Assembly (NCBI RefSeq): GCF_047495875.1 | Contig: NC_092461.1 | Location: forward strand, 51,765,511-51,829,510 | DNA from: Pithys albifrons albifrons | Taxonomy: Eukaryota; Chordata; Aves; Passeriformes; Thamnophilidae | Reading direction: 5' to 3' | DNA: 64,000 nt | Translations under genes and position numbers: made by a program | Notes under the pieces: generated by a model | Told to the model about the DNA's origin: nothing | Database searches by the model: none | What the model saw: only the letters and a program-made list of their open reading frames with translations | Shown: one piece after another, positions 62,711-64,000 of the stretch | Numbering within the stretch: position 1 is the stretch's first letter | Layout of the letters: each line of letters begins with the position of its first letter

Positions 62711-64000
62711 ATGATTGAGAAAGCTCTCATTTGTCTTCTAGGGGAATCTGACTGGGTGCTTCTCTGGAGGGTACTAATTCACTGGATTAATGCAAGCAGC
62801 ATGGGGAATGAACAGGAGGAATTAGAGGTCTGTGTGCAGTTGGAGGGCTGCAAGCTCACTGGAATCACAGAGCCATGGTGGAACAGCTCCCACCACTGCT
62901 GCACTGCTGTGGATGGTTGTAGGCTCTCTAGGAAGGACAGGGTGGAAGAGGAAGGAAGAGGAGTTGCCCATTATGTGAGAGCAGCGGGATCGCATGGAGC
63001 TCTGCTTGGGGCTGAACGTTGGGCCAGCTGGGGATTTGTGGGTGAGGATTACAAGGCAGACCAACACAGGCTACATTGTGGGGGTTGTCTGCTACTGATT
63101 TCCTGATCAGGAAGAAGTAAATAAGGCCATCTTTAACCAGTATTTGCTTTGGACAAAACATCAAGGCATAGGAAATCCAGGCTTCTGGAGTACACGGATG
63201 ACAACTTTTTGACATGTTTGATCAACATGATCACACATGAAAGAGATGTTTTGGATGTCATACTTACAAGCAAGACAGAACTGATCAGTTCAGCACAGCC
63301 TTTAAGCTCCATGAAATAGTGGAGGTCAGGATCCCAAGAGGAAAGAGCAAAGCAAACAGAATGGTCAAAGCCCTGGAGTTCAGGAAAGCCAATTTAAACT
63401 CTTCACGGATTTGTTTAGAAGAATACCAAGGAACACAGTCTGGAACAGAGGAGGGGATTGGGAAAGCTCGTTCAAGGATTACGACCTCTAAACTCCAGAA
63501 TGGTCCATCCTGAGGCTCAGGCAATTAAGCAAAGGCAGCAGGAGACCTTCATGCATGCAAGGATCTCCTGACAAAACAAAAATAGTACAGGGAAGCAAAG
63601 GTGGAAGCAAAGACTGGTCACCCAAAGAGAAGGTAGAAACATTATTCATGTGTGCAGAGAAGGAGTTAGGGAAGCCCCAGTGGGGCCCTCTCAGCCTCTC
63701 CAGGGTGTAAAATAAAACAAGAAGGGTTTCTACAAGCACATCAGCAGCAAAAGAAAGACTAGGGAAAACTTGACTCCACTTCTAAGTGGAGCAGGGAAGC
63801 TAGTGACAAAGGACATGGAAAGGAAAGGGGTTATTTCATGTCTTCTCTGCTTCAGTCTTCACTGGTAAGACCAGCCCTCAGGAATCCAAGGCCCCTGAGG
63901 CCCATAAGAAAGTACAGACTGAAGAAGACTTACCCTTCATAAAGAAGGATCATGTTAGGAAATATTTAAGCAATTTGTATATTTACATACTCACAGGATA
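62711..64000 (+). mobile_element. CR1 LINE, 5' half of ORF2, runs off the window
   Basis: The open stretch 62711-63106 contains the endonuclease N-terminus: 'ASSMGNEQEELEVCVQLEGC', 'ITEPWWNSSHH', 'VDGCRLSRKDR'. After frameshifts, the endonuclease C-terminus and linker follow. Near 63720 the reading is 'GFYKHISSKRKT', then 'SVFTGKTSPQESKAPEAHKK' near 63850 and the approach to RT at the right edge. It is collinear with CR1 ORF2 but decayed. Most of the middle of the endonuclease (the GDFN region) seems lost between about 63050 and 63110. Confidence 0.85.

Noticed and set aside
1..64000. CRISPR arrays, operons, riboswitches or other prokaryotic features
   Set aside because: No regularly spaced repeats. 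The sequence is clearly vertebrate, and the only tandem array is within gag and lacks spacers.

Overview
This 64 kb window reads as a gene-poor stretch of a bird nuclear genome. The main evidence is a dense scatter of chicken-repeat-1 (CR1) LINE fragments. Their 3' ends carry the avian-type tail (variants of 'gattctatgatt'), and their body reads as CR1 endonuclease and reverse-transcriptase (RT) domains. Solo and full-length ERV-L-like LTR elements add to this. I found no host protein-coding gene, tRNA or rRNA that I can defend. Nearly every long open frame is a transposable element or a shadow of one.

Layout. 1-6084 has no recognisable feature. 6085-7632 is one CR1 split by an 810 bp LTR-like insertion. 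Short CR1 pieces lie at 8135-8203 and 8614-8712, and a 1.8 kb CR1 at 11695-13498. 15488-19840 is a CR1-rich cluster: a minus-strand CR1 interrupted by a solo ERV LTR (16384-17011), then a 2.2 kb plus-strand CR1, then another CR1 3' end. A second copy of the LTR-like repeat seen at 6519 lies at 22334-23719. 23720-34080 is about 10 kb without recognisable elements. 34081-36245 holds two CR1s in opposite orientation, followed by two LTR-like segments to about 37830. A decayed Ty3/gypsy reverse transcriptase lies near 43960-44640. A 5'-truncated non-LTR element of another family lies on the minus strand at 49061-50345, with a 412-codon open frame. The right edge (62711-64000) is the 5' half of a further CR1.

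The centrepiece is a complete endogenous retrovirus at 52570-59276 (6707 bp). It has two 629 bp LTRs that look identical base for base, a perfect 5 bp target duplication (ACTAT), a tRNA-Lys-type primer-binding site, an intact gag-like frame and an intact protease-RT-RNase H-integrase frame. It has no env and no dUTPase. Its RT and target-site length point to class III (ERV-L-like).

Three things stand out in it. First, gag and pol lie in the same frame, separated by a single UAG. Ten bases downstream is a potential H-type pseudoknot with two perfect 6 bp stems, which suggests gammaretrovirus-style stop-codon readthrough. Second, the gag frame begins with about 130 residues containing several strongly hydrophobic segments, which is unusual for a Gag. 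Third, gag contains a nearly perfect 57 bp tandem repeat. A roughly 4% diverged solo LTR of the same family at 16384-17011 shows that the family also inserted here earlier, into an older CR1.

All family assignments come from reading motifs by eye. No database search was possible, and CR1 boundaries are accurate only to tens of bases.
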